64,000 nucleotides of DNA from an uncultured Clostridium sp. (GCA_937885015.1 CALAAS010000026.1:62001-126000); one strand, 5' to 3'. Numbered from the stretch's first letter, positions 44,542 to 53,624 are shown. Notes: generated by a model not told the origin, from the sequence alone. Translations and numbers: made by a program.

Positions 44542-45161
44542 TATGCATACACCTCCTCGATCGAAGCTACAGCGGCTTTCGTTGCCACTACTGTGTTGTA
44601 TTTCAGGATATCGTAAACATTCATGGTGCTTACGGATGCTGTCTTAACATCAGCTACGTTTCTAGCGGATAATACTGTGTTGCCGCAGGCCTCGTCCAGA
44701 ACAACCAGAGCCTTTGCAACCTTCAGATTATTCATAACCTGAACGAATTTCTTTGTTTTGATCTCATCGAAGTTCATAGCATCAACCACGATGAACTTAT
44801 TCTCATTTACACGGCTTGTCAGAGCGGATTTGAGAGCAGCTCTCTTCTCCTTCTTGTTTAAGCGAATCGTGTAATCACGGGGAGTCGGAGCGAATACTAC
44901 GCCGCCGCCGGTCCACTGCGGAGCTCTCGTTGAACCCTGTCTTGCATGTCCGGTTCCTTTCTGTCTCCACGGCTTCTTACCTCCGCCGGAAACTTCGGAA
45001 CGGGTTTTTGCCTTCTGTGTTCCCTGGCGCTTGTTGGCAAGCTGAGCCACAACAGCCAGGTGAACCAGATGTTCATTTACTTCTACACCGAATACGGCGT
45101 CATTTAACTCTAATGTGCCGACTTCGTTGCCTTCCATATTGAAAACAGATACGTTTGCCAT
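44541..45161 (-). CDS. rplD: 50S ribosomal protein uL4
   Basis: A 206-residue protein with the tunnel loop (GGGKKPWRQKGTGHARQGSTR). In enterobacteria L4 represses the S10 operon through its leader; the structured leader ahead of rpsJ makes this worth testing here. Confidence 0.97.
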   Translation of the reverse strand: MANVSVFNMEGNEVGTLELNDAVFGVEVNEHLVHLAVVAQLANKRQGTQKAKTRSEVSGGGKKPWRQKGTGHARQGSTRAPQWTGGGVVFAPTPRDYTIRLNKKEKRAALKSALTSRVNENKFIVVDAMNFDEIKTKKFVQVMNNLKVAKALVVLDEACGNTVLSARNVADVKTASVSTMNVYDILKYNTVVATKAAVASIEEVYA

Positions 45162-45190
45162 CTGTATGTTCCTCCTTTCCCGTAAACGCC

Positions 45191-45826
45191 TTATCTAGCG
45201 GCCTTTACTGTCTCTTTGATTGTTACTAAGGATTTCTTCGGTCCCGGTACTGCGCCTTTGACAAGGATTAAGTTGTTCTCAGCATCTACCCGTACAACCT
45301 CCAGGTTCTGGATGGTAACTTTTACGTTGCCCATGTGACCCGGCATTCCTTTGCCCTTAAATACGCGTCCCGGTGTGGTTGCGGAACCGTTGGAACCCTG
45401 ATGACGATGGAACTTGGAACCGTGAGCCATCGGTCCTCTGTGCTGGCCGTGTCTCTTGATGGCGCCCTGGAAACCTTTTCCCTTGGAAACAGCCGTTGCA
45501 TCGATCTTGTCGCCTGCTGCGAAGATGTCTGCTTTAATCTCATCCTTTACAGAATACTCTTCTGCATTGTCAAAGCGGAACTCTCTGACATATCTCTTGT
45601 AAGCAACGCCAGCCTTGTCAAAATGGCCTTTAACCGGCTTCGTAACAAGCTTCTCTCTCTTGTCTACAAAACCAACCTGCACTGCCTTGTAGCCGTCGTT
45701 CTCTTCTGTCTTAACCTGCGTTACTACGCACGGTCCTGCCTGAAGAACAGTTACGGGAGTTAATACTCCGTCTTCGTTGAAGATTTGAGTCATTCCGACT
45801 TTGGTAGCTAAAATCGCTTTCTTCAT
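45191..45826 (-). CDS. rplC: 50S ribosomal protein uL3
   Basis: A 211-residue assembly-initiator protein; the loop GSKFHRHQGSNGSATTPGRVFKG near the catalytic centre is intact. The 119-base gap to rpsJ has no gene. Confidence 0.97.
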   Translation of the reverse strand: MKKAILATKVGMTQIFNEDGVLTPVTVLQAGPCVVTQVKTEENDGYKAVQVGFVDKREKLVTKPVKGHFDKAGVAYKRYVREFRFDNAEEYSVKDEIKADIFAAGDKIDATAVSKGKGFQGAIKRHGQHRGPMAHGSKFHRHQGSNGSATTPGRVFKGKGMPGHMGNVKVTIQNLEVVRVDAENNLILVKGAVPGPKKSLVTIKETVKAAR

Positions 45827-45945
45827 TATTTGACCTCCTGTCTTTTTCTACAGCGGAACGCGCTCAGCCTCCGGCCTCCTGCGTTCATCCTAGAACAGTC
45901 CAGATGTGTCTATCTAAACCTTTTAGGATTGCACTCTAACATAAA

Positions 45946-46263
45946 TTATTTTGTTTTCATCTTTACGTTGATGTAAACGCCAGCCGGCATCTCCAGTCTC
46001 TGCAGTGCATCAACCGTCTTCTGGCTGGGAGCAATGATATCGATCAGTCTCTTGTGAGTTCTCTGCTCGAACTGCTCTCTGGAATCTTTGTACTTATGAA
46101 CCGCACGCAGGATGGTTACAACCTCCTTCTTCGTGGGCAGCGGCACCGGTCCGCTCACCTTAGATCCGTTTTTCTTTACAGTCTCGATGATTTTTGCAGC
46201 GGAACTATCTACCAGCTGATGATCATAAGCTTTCAGTGTGATTCTCATTACTTGACTTGCCAT
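45946..46263 (-). CDS. rpsJ: 30S ribosomal protein uS10
   Basis: A 105-residue head protein and NusE transcription factor (RITLKAYDHQLVDSSAAKI). First gene of the supercluster; ATG 46263 follows AAAGGAGG. Confidence 0.97.
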   Translation of the reverse strand: MASQVMRITLKAYDHQLVDSSAAKIIETVKKNGSKVSGPVPLPTKKEVVTILRAVHKYKDSREQFEQRTHKRLIDIIAPSQKTVDALQRLEMPAGVYINVKMKTK

Positions 46264-46299
46264 AAAAAAAGTCGCCTCCTTTTCGTACTATTTGAAGCA

Positions 46300-46401
46300 C
46301 GACAAGCGGTGACTGTACACATATCCGTGTGTGTCATACAAAACTCCACACTGAATCCTCCATATATTAGGTATTCTCTAAAGTTGTACAGTGACTTGTC
46401 G
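46300..46401 (-). ncRNA. Structured leader RNA of the S10 operon
   Basis: In the untranslated region ahead of rpsJ the segments 46385-46401 and 46300-46319 are complementary: CGACAAG pairs with CTTGTCG and ACTGTACA with TGTACAGT, separated by a small internal loop. The apical region includes an unused GGAGG. A long stem closing just before the rpsJ ribosome binding site is what an autoregulatory ribosomal-protein leader looks like; I do not match it to a named family. Confidence 0.6.
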
Positions 46402-46496
46402 CCAGTTTCCTAACTTGACATTCGCTCCACGGAATAACCTGCCACATTCAGGGGCAGCAACCTCACGCTTCACAGCTATCATGCCACAGCTTTGTT

Positions 46497-46525
46497 ATCA
46501 TACCATAAGTTTTTCTGGATTGCAA
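46497..46525 (-). promoter_or_regulatory. Sigma-A promoter of the S10-spc supercluster
   Basis: On the minus strand TTGCAA (46520-46525) and TATGAT (46497-46502) are spaced by 17 bases. Transcription from here gives a leader of about 225 bases before rpsJ. Confidence 0.75.
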
Positions 46526-46598
46526 GGACTTTTTCACGTTTTTTTCTGCGAAATTCACGAAGTTTTGAATTGATTTTTGGGCAGTTTGACGGCAAAGA

Positions 46599-46639
46599 GC
46601 CGCTGCCCCACAGGGAATCATTCTCCATGAGGCAGCGGC
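46599..46639 (-). terminator. Hairpin behind the DUF1028 gene, probable terminator
   Basis: GCCGCTGCC and GGCAGCGGC form a strong 9-bp stem 14 bases past the DUF1028 stop. The T tract after it is short (TCTTTGCC), so termination may be partial and some transcripts could read toward the S10 promoter. Confidence 0.5.
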
Positions 46640-46652
46640 CCATATCTTTTCT

Positions 46653-47606
46653 TTAACGTTTTGCGTATTTTTCTTCCTGCATCTCATAATACCGGGCAAC
46701 CACCCGGTTTACCAGACCTCCATTTATAAAACCGTCGGAGAAAACAGGTGTAATCCCCTGTTCCTTTCCCAGTCTATCCAAAACTGTCTCAAGGCTTTGT
46801 CCTGTCTCAAGGCAGGCATTGATAATACCGGTTTCACATAGCAGCTCTGTCAGGCGGTATCTCGTCCCTCCCTCAAAGGGATAAAATTTATCTTTGTGAT
46901 TTTGTGAATACTCTACCCGATGCCATTGAAGCAGGCGTTTCAGTTCTGCAATCGGGGAAATGTGCTGATCCACCCGCAAATCAATATAGTTTTCCGCCTC
47001 CCCCATCAGTTCGAAGGACGGTTTCTTTCTCACAATCAGCGCCGCGCCTTCCTGTCCGCGGCGTTCTCCTCCTGCATTTTGGGCCGCCTCCAGAGCGGTA
47101 ATAAGCCTGTGCGCCAAGTCCCCCCTGGTATTTATGAAAGCTTTTTCCATCTCATCCAAAACCACCGGCCCCAGAAGCACATTGCCCTGGCAGGAATAAT
47201 TCTGTCCAGTCCTATGACCTGAATAAGGATAATTCATAGCTCCGGAATGGGCCGCTGAATTTCCGTATTGGTCTACAATCCCCACCTGACGAATCTCCCT
47301 ATACTCATCCTCTTTCAAAAGACAATCCAGCGCCTCCTGTGCCGTCATTCCCTGCTGAAGAAGCACCGCAGCCCTGGGGCCAAACCTGGAATTGGTTTTA
47401 GCCTGAGATGCCACCACACCTACCCCCGCCAACACGTAGGGTACCAGAGAACCAACCGCCAAAAATTTTGACTGAACAGCGATCCCCCACTCTTTTGTTT
47501 CCGGATCATAGCCTGCGATTGAATATGTTGTAACCGGATACATTCCAATCCCCCTATCTTTATGAATAGCTTTTATACGCAACTTCTCTTCTTCACGGAT
47601 ATTCAT
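46653..47606 (-). CDS. DUF1028 family protein (Ntn-hydrolase-like)
   Basis: A 317-residue member of the DUF1028 group, which folds like N-terminal nucleophile hydrolases and has no settled function. Family marks are TTYSIAGYDPETKEWGIAVQSKFLAVG near the start, VVASQAKTNSRFGPRA, and QGNVLLGPVVLDEM. The C-terminal third (about 220-317) looks like an extra domain. It is the last gene of an operon with an OPT transporter and an M20 amidohydrolase, 8 bases after the transporter, so it probably processes an imported peptide-like compound. Translation may start at ATG 47606 or at the internal methionine 21 codons later. Confidence 0.8.
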   Translation of the reverse strand: MNIREEEKLRIKAIHKDRGIGMYPVTTYSIAGYDPETKEWGIAVQSKFLAVGSLVPYVLAGVGVVASQAKTNSRFGPRAAVLLQQGMTAQEALDCLLKEDEYREIRQVGIVDQYGNSAAHSGAMNYPYSGHRTGQNYSCQGNVLLGPVVLDEMEKAFINTRGDLAHRLITALEAAQNAGGERRGQEGAALIVRKKPSFELMGEAENYIDLRVDQHISPIAELKRLLQWHRVEYSQNHKDKFYPFEGGTRYRLTELLCETGIINACLETGQSLETVLDRLGKEQGITPVFSDGFINGGLVNRVVARYYEMQEEKYAKR

Positions 47607-47614
47607 GCTCTTCC

Positions 47615-49333
47615 TTATAATAAGAAAGCCACCAGCGCAGCGATTACCACGCCCATAAGTCCCTCGCCGCCAAGGATACCGGAGAAAAATGCTACGCCGT
47701 CATCCTCCGTTTCCGCGCTTTTCCTCTCCATAGCCTTGCGAATCAGGCCGCCAATCAAAACAGCCGCACCGTTGCTCAGCGGAGCAAACATCCCCAGACC
47801 AACTGGAAGAGCCGGAAGACCGAAAAAGGACATCACGCCGCCTGCTGCCAAACCCAAAGCCAGCGTTGTTCCATTGAATGGATTTCCTCCCTGCGAGATA
47901 CTGGTCACGATCTCTTTTGCCACCATGCCAAAAGGAACCGGAAACTGCTCATTGAAAATACCGTAGGCCTGCACGATGATACCAAAGGCCAGCGGGGCTG
48001 CCAGGGCGCCGCCCAACATACCCATATACTGCACGATTTGCTGAGATCCCGGAACTGCCTTGATAAGATGGCCCGTCTTCATGTCATTCATACTGTCAGA
48101 AGCCTGTCCCACAGAGACAGCCACAATACCGGAGATAAAGGCAATCACGCCAGGATTCTTTGTAATAATAGTTCCCACAATCGCCATGGTTACCCACACA
48201 AAAAGGCTAGTGGGACAAAGACCGGTCTCGCCCGTGGTTCTGGCAGCCACAAGCGCAAACAGGAACGCGAGAACCACTACCACCGGAAAAGCGATAAACA
48301 GCGCATATTTCTGAAACAGAAACGCAAGAACCACGGTTCCGGCAGCAATAACAGACATGGGAACCCACAGAGGCAGATCCACGTCAGCCATATTTCCTTC
48401 GGAAGCGGCATTGGAAATCCTTGCTTTCGCGAGAGCCTGAAATGCTTTTAAAAATGCTTTATAATTGAGGAGCATTGTCAAAACAGTTCCACCAATCAAA
48501 AGTCCGGAAGCTGGAGAAACAATCTTCGTAGCAGATGCCTCCCAGCTCACGTTCTCTAAAATCCCCATTTTCAAGAGCATAGGAGAAACAATCAGGCCGG
48601 TAATCACATTTCCCAGAAAATATCCAACGGAAGATTTCATTCCCATGATATAGCCAAATCCCAGGAGAAGTGGAGAAATCGCAATCCCAAACATACATCC
48701 CTTCGGAAGCCAGCCTGTCAAATCCACAGCGGACGGAAGAATGCCGCCGCAAAGTTGTGATTGCAAAAGCACTACAATACCGGACAGAATAAAGCCCAAA
48801 ACTAAAAGGCGCATTTTCCGTTTGCCGCTCTTGGGATTATCAATTACCTGCAACGTATTGGCAACCGCCAGTCCCTGAGGATAAGGAAGCTGCTCTTCTA
48901 CTACCAAATACCTTCTAAAAAGAACCGTCAGAGAAATTCCGATGAATCCACCGAAAGCCAGGTACAAAAACATCTCCAAATATCCCGATGTAAATCCCAG
49001 GCTGTGAGCCACTGGAAGGGCATCAAAATAAGCTCCTGAAAAATTAGCTCCGGCAGATGCCGTGGTGTGAATAATATTCGTCTCTAAAAGAAGATTCTCG
49101 GAACCGAACAGCCGCAGCAAGGAAGAACCAATAATCGCTCCCGGGACAGAACCGCCATTGAAGGCCCCCACCTTCATAGCCAAATAGACATTGGAACACG
49201 CCAACAGTGCCCCCATCAGCACGCCGATCAAAATTGCCCGGAAGGTCACTTCCTTCCTATTTAAAATGAATAACCCCCATATTCCCTGTTTTTTACCACC
49301 GGTTTCAGACCGTTTCTTTCTATTCTCTCCCAT
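47615..49333 (-). CDS. OPT-family oligopeptide transporter
   Basis: Secondary carrier of 572 residues with about 14 hydrophobic helices, of the oligopeptide transporter superfamily that takes up small peptides or metal chelates with protons. Motifs include NVYLAMKVGAFNGGSVPGAIIG near the first helices and LAFLFALVAARTTGETGLCPTS in the middle. ATG 49333 follows AGGAGGAG; the longer frame overlaps the amidohydrolase. Flanked by an M20 amidohydrolase and a DUF1028 protein, it likely imports the substrate they degrade. Confidence 0.9.
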   Translation of the reverse strand: MGENRKKRSETGGKKQGIWGLFILNRKEVTFRAILIGVLMGALLACSNVYLAMKVGAFNGGSVPGAIIGSSLLRLFGSENLLLETNIIHTTASAGANFSGAYFDALPVAHSLGFTSGYLEMFLYLAFGGFIGISLTVLFRRYLVVEEQLPYPQGLAVANTLQVIDNPKSGKRKMRLLVLGFILSGIVVLLQSQLCGGILPSAVDLTGWLPKGCMFGIAISPLLLGFGYIMGMKSSVGYFLGNVITGLIVSPMLLKMGILENVSWEASATKIVSPASGLLIGGTVLTMLLNYKAFLKAFQALAKARISNAASEGNMADVDLPLWVPMSVIAAGTVVLAFLFQKYALFIAFPVVVVLAFLFALVAARTTGETGLCPTSLFVWVTMAIVGTIITKNPGVIAFISGIVAVSVGQASDSMNDMKTGHLIKAVPGSQQIVQYMGMLGGALAAPLAFGIIVQAYGIFNEQFPVPFGMVAKEIVTSISQGGNPFNGTTLALGLAAGGVMSFFGLPALPVGLGMFAPLSNGAAVLIGGLIRKAMERKSAETEDDGVAFFSGILGGEGLMGVVIAALVAFLL

Positions 49334-49343
49334 TGTTCTCCTC

Positions 49344-50738
49344 CTAAATCTGCGGAACCACATCATCCGGAATCGGACTCATGTACTTCACGCCTCCCCT
49401 GTTTTGTTCATGCTCTTTCCTGGCATCCTCCAGAAGAAGCGGTTCCTCCAGAAGACGACAGGCTGCCATCGCCATGACCTTCGCCGCAGTCATCATCCCT
49501 TCATAAGCAATCTCTGTCTTTCCCTGGGCCGTTCGCTGCCAGGAATGGCTGGGCGTTCCATAGGCATAGCAAGCTGTTTCAAACTGAGCCGTAGGAACCA
49601 CCCAGCTCACATCCCCCACATCCGTGGAAGCGTGTGCGGAAGATCCATCCTGAGGAAGAAGACCCCCGCAATAACCATTTTCCAAAATGAAATCAGCCTC
49701 TTCCTTCTCCCCCGGCATCGGACAAAACGGCATTTTTTCTCGCAATGCCTTCATATAGCTTTTATTCTCCTCCGATATCCCTCTCATGGGAAGAAAATGC
49801 CGGAAACACTCCTCCGCCAGTCCTGTCAATACTCCGTTGGGAATATAATCCGATACGCCCGTCTGAAACTCCATCTCCATTTCTGTATCCGTCATCTGAG
49901 CTGCACCTTTGGCAATACGCACAACACGATCAAAAATCTCTCTCGTCTGTTCCAGATGGGGGGCTCTTACCAGGTAGATCGCCTCCGCCTCCGCCTGCAC
50001 TACATTGGGGGCTGTCCCCCCTGTATTCACGATAGCATAATGGATTCTGGCCTCCGGCACGATATGTTCTCTCAAAAAGTTGACACCCACATTCATCAGT
50101 TCCAGCGCATCCAGAGCACTGCGTCCCATATGCGGAGATGCAGCTGCGTGGGAGCTGATTCCTTTAAACTTAAATTTAACCTGGAAATTTGCCAGGGTTC
50201 CCGTTGTAAACATCACATTTTGATAAGAAGGATGCCAGGTAAAAGCGGCATCTACTCCATCAAAGCAACCCTCGCGTACCATAAAGGTTTTCCCGGCTCC
50301 GCCCTCTTCAGCGGGGCAGCCATAATAGCGCACCGTTCCCTTTTTCCCATTTCTTTCTAAATACTCCTTCACGGCCTCCGCAGCAGCTACCCCTGCCGTT
50401 CCCAGAAGATTATGACCACAGCCATGGCCCGGTCCATTCTCTTTGATCGGAATACATTCCGTAGCTCCCGCCTGTTGGCTAAGGCCATCCAGGGCATCGT
50501 ATTCCCCCAGAATCGCCACCACCGGAGCTCCTTCTCCCCACTCTGCCACAAAGGCAGTCTCCATACCAGCCAGGTCAGTCCGCACGGAAAATCCCTGTTT
50601 TTTCAGATACTCCGCCTGAAGAAAAGCCGATCCGTTCTCTCTATATTGAAGCTCCGCCAATTCCCAAATCCTATCACTGATGCGGCAATAGGCTTCTTTT
50701 TTTTCGTCCAGCCATTTCCCCAATTCCTCTATTTTCAT
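49344..50738 (-). CDS. M20D-family amidohydrolase (AbgB-like)
   Basis: Metal-dependent amidase of about 464 residues of the aminoacylase/p-aminobenzoyl-glutamate hydrolase group, cutting N-acyl amino acids or modified dipeptides. Visible metal-site motifs are GHGCGHNLLGTAG, CPAEEGGAGK, AAFTWHPSYQN and DVGDVSWVVP; a lid domain is inserted at about 180-300. ATG 50738 matches the family N-terminus (KIEELGKWLDEKKEAYCRISDRIWELAE); an upstream GTG at 50783 is possible, and neither has a strong ribosome binding site. First gene of the OPT-DUF1028 operon and divergent from a LysR gene. Confidence 0.88.
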   Translation of the reverse strand: MKIEELGKWLDEKKEAYCRISDRIWELAELQYRENGSAFLQAEYLKKQGFSVRTDLAGMETAFVAEWGEGAPVVAILGEYDALDGLSQQAGATECIPIKENGPGHGCGHNLLGTAGVAAAEAVKEYLERNGKKGTVRYYGCPAEEGGAGKTFMVREGCFDGVDAAFTWHPSYQNVMFTTGTLANFQVKFKFKGISSHAAASPHMGRSALDALELMNVGVNFLREHIVPEARIHYAIVNTGGTAPNVVQAEAEAIYLVRAPHLEQTREIFDRVVRIAKGAAQMTDTEMEMEFQTGVSDYIPNGVLTGLAEECFRHFLPMRGISEENKSYMKALREKMPFCPMPGEKEEADFILENGYCGGLLPQDGSSAHASTDVGDVSWVVPTAQFETACYAYGTPSHSWQRTAQGKTEIAYEGMMTAAKVMAMAACRLLEEPLLLEDARKEHEQNRGGVKYMSPIPDDVVPQI

Positions 50739-50836
50739 CAATGTCACTGTCTCTCTCTGCACCTCATTTCTTTTTTCACTCACATCCAGTTACCATGTTT
50801 TTACTGTACAGCTTATATATACAATTATGATACTAC

Positions 50837-50865
50837 TTGTTTTTCAAAAACTGGTAATGTATTAT
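50837..50865 (+). promoter_or_regulatory. Promoter of the LysR gene at 50900
   Basis: TTGTTT (50837-50842) and TATTAT (50860-50865) are spaced by 17 bases on the plus strand and lie directly before the palindrome at 50866-50883. Confidence 0.55.
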
Positions 50866-50883
50866 AGTTATACGGATATAACT
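50866..50883. promoter_or_regulatory. 18-bp palindrome between divergent LysR and peptide-use operons
   Basis: AGTTATA-CGGA-TATAACT is a perfect 7-bp dyad at the expected transcription start of the LysR gene and upstream of the amidohydrolase operon. It is a likely LysR operator for autorepression and control of the divergent genes. Confidence 0.65.
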
Positions 50884-50899
50884 TTTTCAGGAGGATCTT

Positions 50900-51835
50900 A
50901 TGAAACTGGAACACTTACGATACGCACTTACTATTTCCCGGTGCGGCTCCATGTCCCGCGCCGCCCAGGAATTATTTATTACCCAACCCCATCTCAGCAA
51001 ATGCGTAAAAGAAATCGAAGCAGAGCTCCATATTACCATCTTTATCCGCCAGAATGACGGTGTGGTTCCCACCGAACAGGGGCGTCAGTTTCTCCTCCAC
51101 GCCGCCCGCCTCGTCAACGAAATGGACTGTATGCTCCGTCTCTACGACTCCGCTCAAAATGATATGCTGGAATTCAGCATATCCACCGTTCGTTCCTCCT
51201 TAGTAATGGACTGTTTTCTCCAATTTGTAAACGAGCATCCCAAACAGTCTGATACAAAGTTCCATATACGCGAGGGCAGCAACAGCATGGCCATCAACGA
51301 TGTCTATACACAAACCTCCTGCCTCGGTATCGTCCAGGTTCACAATGCTGAGCGCAAAGAGTTTCTGGCACGGCTCAAGGCAAAAAACATTCACTACAAA
51401 CCGATCCGTTCTCTGGAGCGTCAGGTAATCCTGTCTAAAAATCACCCGCTCCTACAGACAGGCCGCCCTATTATCATTGACGATCTTTACTCCTACGGCC
51501 TTGTACGATATGGAAACGGCCTTCTTTTCGGAAGCGAAAACGCTGATAACCTCTGGTACAATACCTTTTTTGATCCAGACCGGATCACACGTCAGATATT
51601 CGTCTATGACCGTGCATCTCTGAATAACATACTGGCTCAAACAGATTATTTCACGGTAGGAACCAGCCCGTCCATCCGTCAGGAAGAAATCCATAATTTT
51701 GTCTCTGTTCCACTGGAAGAGCACAGCCATTCCACTTCTTTCTCAGCAGAGATGGGGTATATCTATTTGGAAACAGTCCCGCTGCCGGAACAGGCACGTC
51801 AATTTATAAAGCTTATTTTAGATGCTTATTCTTAG
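50900..51835 (+). CDS. LysR family transcriptional regulator
   Basis: A 311-residue regulator with a winged helix-turn-helix (RYALTISRCGSMSRAAQEL, then FITQPHLSKCVKEIE) and a substrate-binding-like effector domain. The start has a perfect AGGAGG. It is divergent from the amidohydrolase-OPT-DUF1028 operon with an 18-bp palindrome between them, so it most likely regulates uptake and cleavage of that operon's substrate. It is similar in length and style to the LysR protein at 2685-3620. Confidence 0.92.
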   Translation: MKLEHLRYALTISRCGSMSRAAQELFITQPHLSKCVKEIEAELHITIFIRQNDGVVPTEQGRQFLLHAARLVNEMDCMLRLYDSAQNDMLEFSISTVRSSLVMDCFLQFVNEHPKQSDTKFHIREGSNSMAINDVYTQTSCLGIVQVHNAERKEFLARLKAKNIHYKPIRSLERQVILSKNHPLLQTGRPIIIDDLYSYGLVRYGNGLLFGSENADNLWYNTFFDPDRITRQIFVYDRASLNNILAQTDYFTVGTSPSIRQEEIHNFVSVPLEEHSHSTSFSAEMGYIYLETVPLPEQARQFIKLILDAYS

Positions 51836-51850
51836 TTTTTATCACTTAAA

Positions 51851-51900
51851 AAAAGAAAACCTCTGATTTCTGCCAATCCAGAAAACAGAGGTTTTTCTTT
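51851..51900. terminator. Bidirectional terminator between LysR and the wall-binding protein gene
   Basis: AAAACCTCTG and CAGAGGTTTT form a 10-bp stem with T-rich tails on both strands, suited to ending both convergent transcripts. Confidence 0.85.
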
Positions 51901-51930
51901 TCTTTTATTTCAGGAAGAGCTCCCTGACTC

Positions 51931-53331
51931 TTAGTCCTCCCAATAATCCGGCTCTACCGGATCTCTGACGATATCCTCAATATCATCTTTTTCCCCGTCC
52001 ACTTCTGTAATAACGCCGGAAGAATTGGTCTTGATCTTGGCCCCACTGGAATCCTTTACTGATCCAGATTTTACGATCTTTCCGGATGTATTGACCAGAT
52101 AGTTCTTTCCATCCACACGGATTCCTTCATATTTGGTTCCGCTTTCAGCCTTCTGAAGTTTCCCCATATAATACAGGTAATTATCCTCAACACCCGTATA
52201 ACCGCGTCCGGCTTTGTTGCCCGACTCTGCAAAATAGAACTGGCTCTTCGTTCCATCGCCTTCTTCCACAGTTCCTTTTCCTTTTACCACAGAACTTGTA
52301 GCCTTGTCCGCTCCAAAGAAATAGCAGGCATAGTTATCTGAGCTGCCCACCTGAAGGCGGCGCAGACCATAAACCGGATTCCCCTTTTCATTAAACAGAT
52401 ATGTAATACCGTTAATCCTCACAAGATCACTGGTGGAGGCATCCTCCACCCTCGGTCCCACCTTCGGAACTCCTGTATTGGAAAAATAATACCACTCCAC
52501 ATCCGTTCCCAGATCCAGATTATAGTCGTCATCCTCCGGAGGAGTCACGGTCAGCCATCCAGTCTGCACGGCACCATTTTCCTTAAAATAGCGGTAATTT
52601 TCAAAATTCCCATCTGCCTCGTCTCCCATGTTGACCCAGCCGGTCTGCATGGCTCCATTTTCATCAAAGCAGTAGTATACACCGTCTATCTTGTAAAGCT
52701 TATAATCTCCGTCGCTGTTGTTGGGTACATATTTTTTACCAGAGCTCAAAAAATAATACCAGTGCGCATCCTCGTCATCATCGTAAGGAATTACCTCATC
52801 AAAATCATCATCATCCGTCTCCGGATCCCGAAGGTACTGCCATCCGGTCCTCATGGCTCCGTCCTCACCGGTATAATAGGTATCATCATCCACCCAGCCG
52901 GTCTGCATAACACCCTCTGAATCAAAGTAATAATACTGGCCGTTAATCTTGGACCATCCATCCGAAACCAGCTTTCCGCTGCTGGAAAAATAGTACCACA
53001 CCATCGTGTTATCCGACTCATTCCATCCGGGATTCCGCTTCGGCAGCCTAAGCCACTTCTCGCTGGCCATAATCCCTGTTCCTTCTATAAAATACTCATC
53101 GTCTACCCACACATTGGCTGCCATGTTTCCCTGTGCATCCAGATAACGCCACAAGTTGTCCGCACCCTTTTTCCAGGCACTGGTCACCTTATTTCCGTTG
53201 GAATCCAGGTAGACCCAACCCGTCCCCGTCTGCGACTGCTGCCAGCCCTCTGCCGCATATGCCGTCATGGAGGCTGCTCCAATCGTCAGCGCCGCGGAAA
53301 GAACGCAGACCGCAATTCGTCTATTCTTCAT
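51931..53331 (-). CDS. Secreted cell-wall-binding repeat protein
   Basis: A 466-residue exported protein. Residues 1-27 are a signal peptide (RRIAVCVLSAALTIGAASMTAYA). The rest consists of about a dozen choline/cell-wall-binding type repeats with the pattern Gly-Trp-x-x-x, Tyr-Tyr-Phe and Gly-x-Met-x-Thr-Gly-Trp, several interrupted by acidic insertions (DDDDFDEV, DDDEDA). No enzymatic domain is seen, so the protein probably coats the wall or binds glycan. Acidic runs may bind Ca2+. ATG 53331 follows GGAGGATGG; a promoter and a 14-bp palindrome lie upstream. Confidence 0.85.
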   Translation of the reverse strand: MKNRRIAVCVLSAALTIGAASMTAYAAEGWQQSQTGTGWVYLDSNGNKVTSAWKKGADNLWRYLDAQGNMAANVWVDDEYFIEGTGIMASEKWLRLPKRNPGWNESDNTMVWYYFSSSGKLVSDGWSKINGQYYYFDSEGVMQTGWVDDDTYYTGEDGAMRTGWQYLRDPETDDDDFDEVIPYDDDEDAHWYYFLSSGKKYVPNNSDGDYKLYKIDGVYYCFDENGAMQTGWVNMGDEADGNFENYRYFKENGAVQTGWLTVTPPEDDDYNLDLGTDVEWYYFSNTGVPKVGPRVEDASTSDLVRINGITYLFNEKGNPVYGLRRLQVGSSDNYACYFFGADKATSSVVKGKGTVEEGDGTKSQFYFAESGNKAGRGYTGVEDNYLYYMGKLQKAESGTKYEGIRVDGKNYLVNTSGKIVKSGSVKDSSGAKIKTNSSGVITEVDGEKDDIEDIVRDPVEPDYWED

Positions 53332-53344
53332 GCTCCATCCTCCC

Positions 53345-53358
53345 ATTTGTATACAAAT
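53345..53358. promoter_or_regulatory. Perfect 14-bp palindrome upstream of the wall-binding protein gene
   Basis: ATTTGTATACAAAT lies between the -10 box and the ribosome binding site of the wall-binding protein gene. It could be an operator; the regulator is unknown. Confidence 0.4.
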
Positions 53359-53370
53359 ACTCTAATTTAC

Positions 53371-53399
53371 ATTCTAGCAGGAGAAACTTAATTCTTCAA
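53371..53399 (-). promoter_or_regulatory. Promoter of the wall-binding protein gene
   Basis: On the minus strand TTGAAG (53394-53399) and TAGAAT (53371-53376) are 17 bases apart, directly upstream of the palindrome and start codon. Confidence 0.6.
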
Positions 53400-53482
53400 G
53401 CAAAATAATCTTTCAATTTACTTACAACATTCTGCACAGCTGCCCCGGCTCCCATAGAATATGGCCAAATCAACAATACTGT

Positions 53483-53511
53483 TTGACACACTTTCTGCAA
53501 CCCGATATAAT
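53483..53511 (+). promoter_or_regulatory. Consensus sigma-A promoter of the methyltransferase gene
   Basis: Perfect TTGACA (53483-53488), 17 bases, perfect TATAAT (53506-53511). It leaves a leader of about 110 bases before the ATG in which I see no named element. Confidence 0.9.
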
Positions 53512-53624
53512 TGAATCGCAATGATATTCTGCCTCTATATGGAAACAGCAGTTCCCGGCGGATATAAGCGAAACCGCCCCGAATCGTTACATATAAATAT
53601 ACAGGAAATACAGGAGATTGAAAT

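Noticed and set aside
46264..46350. Possible upstream frame starting with GTG in the rpsJ leader and overlapping rpsJ
   Set aside because: The GGAGG spacing is poor and the peptide looks random (Cys, Thr and Arg rich); the bases are better explained as RNA structure.
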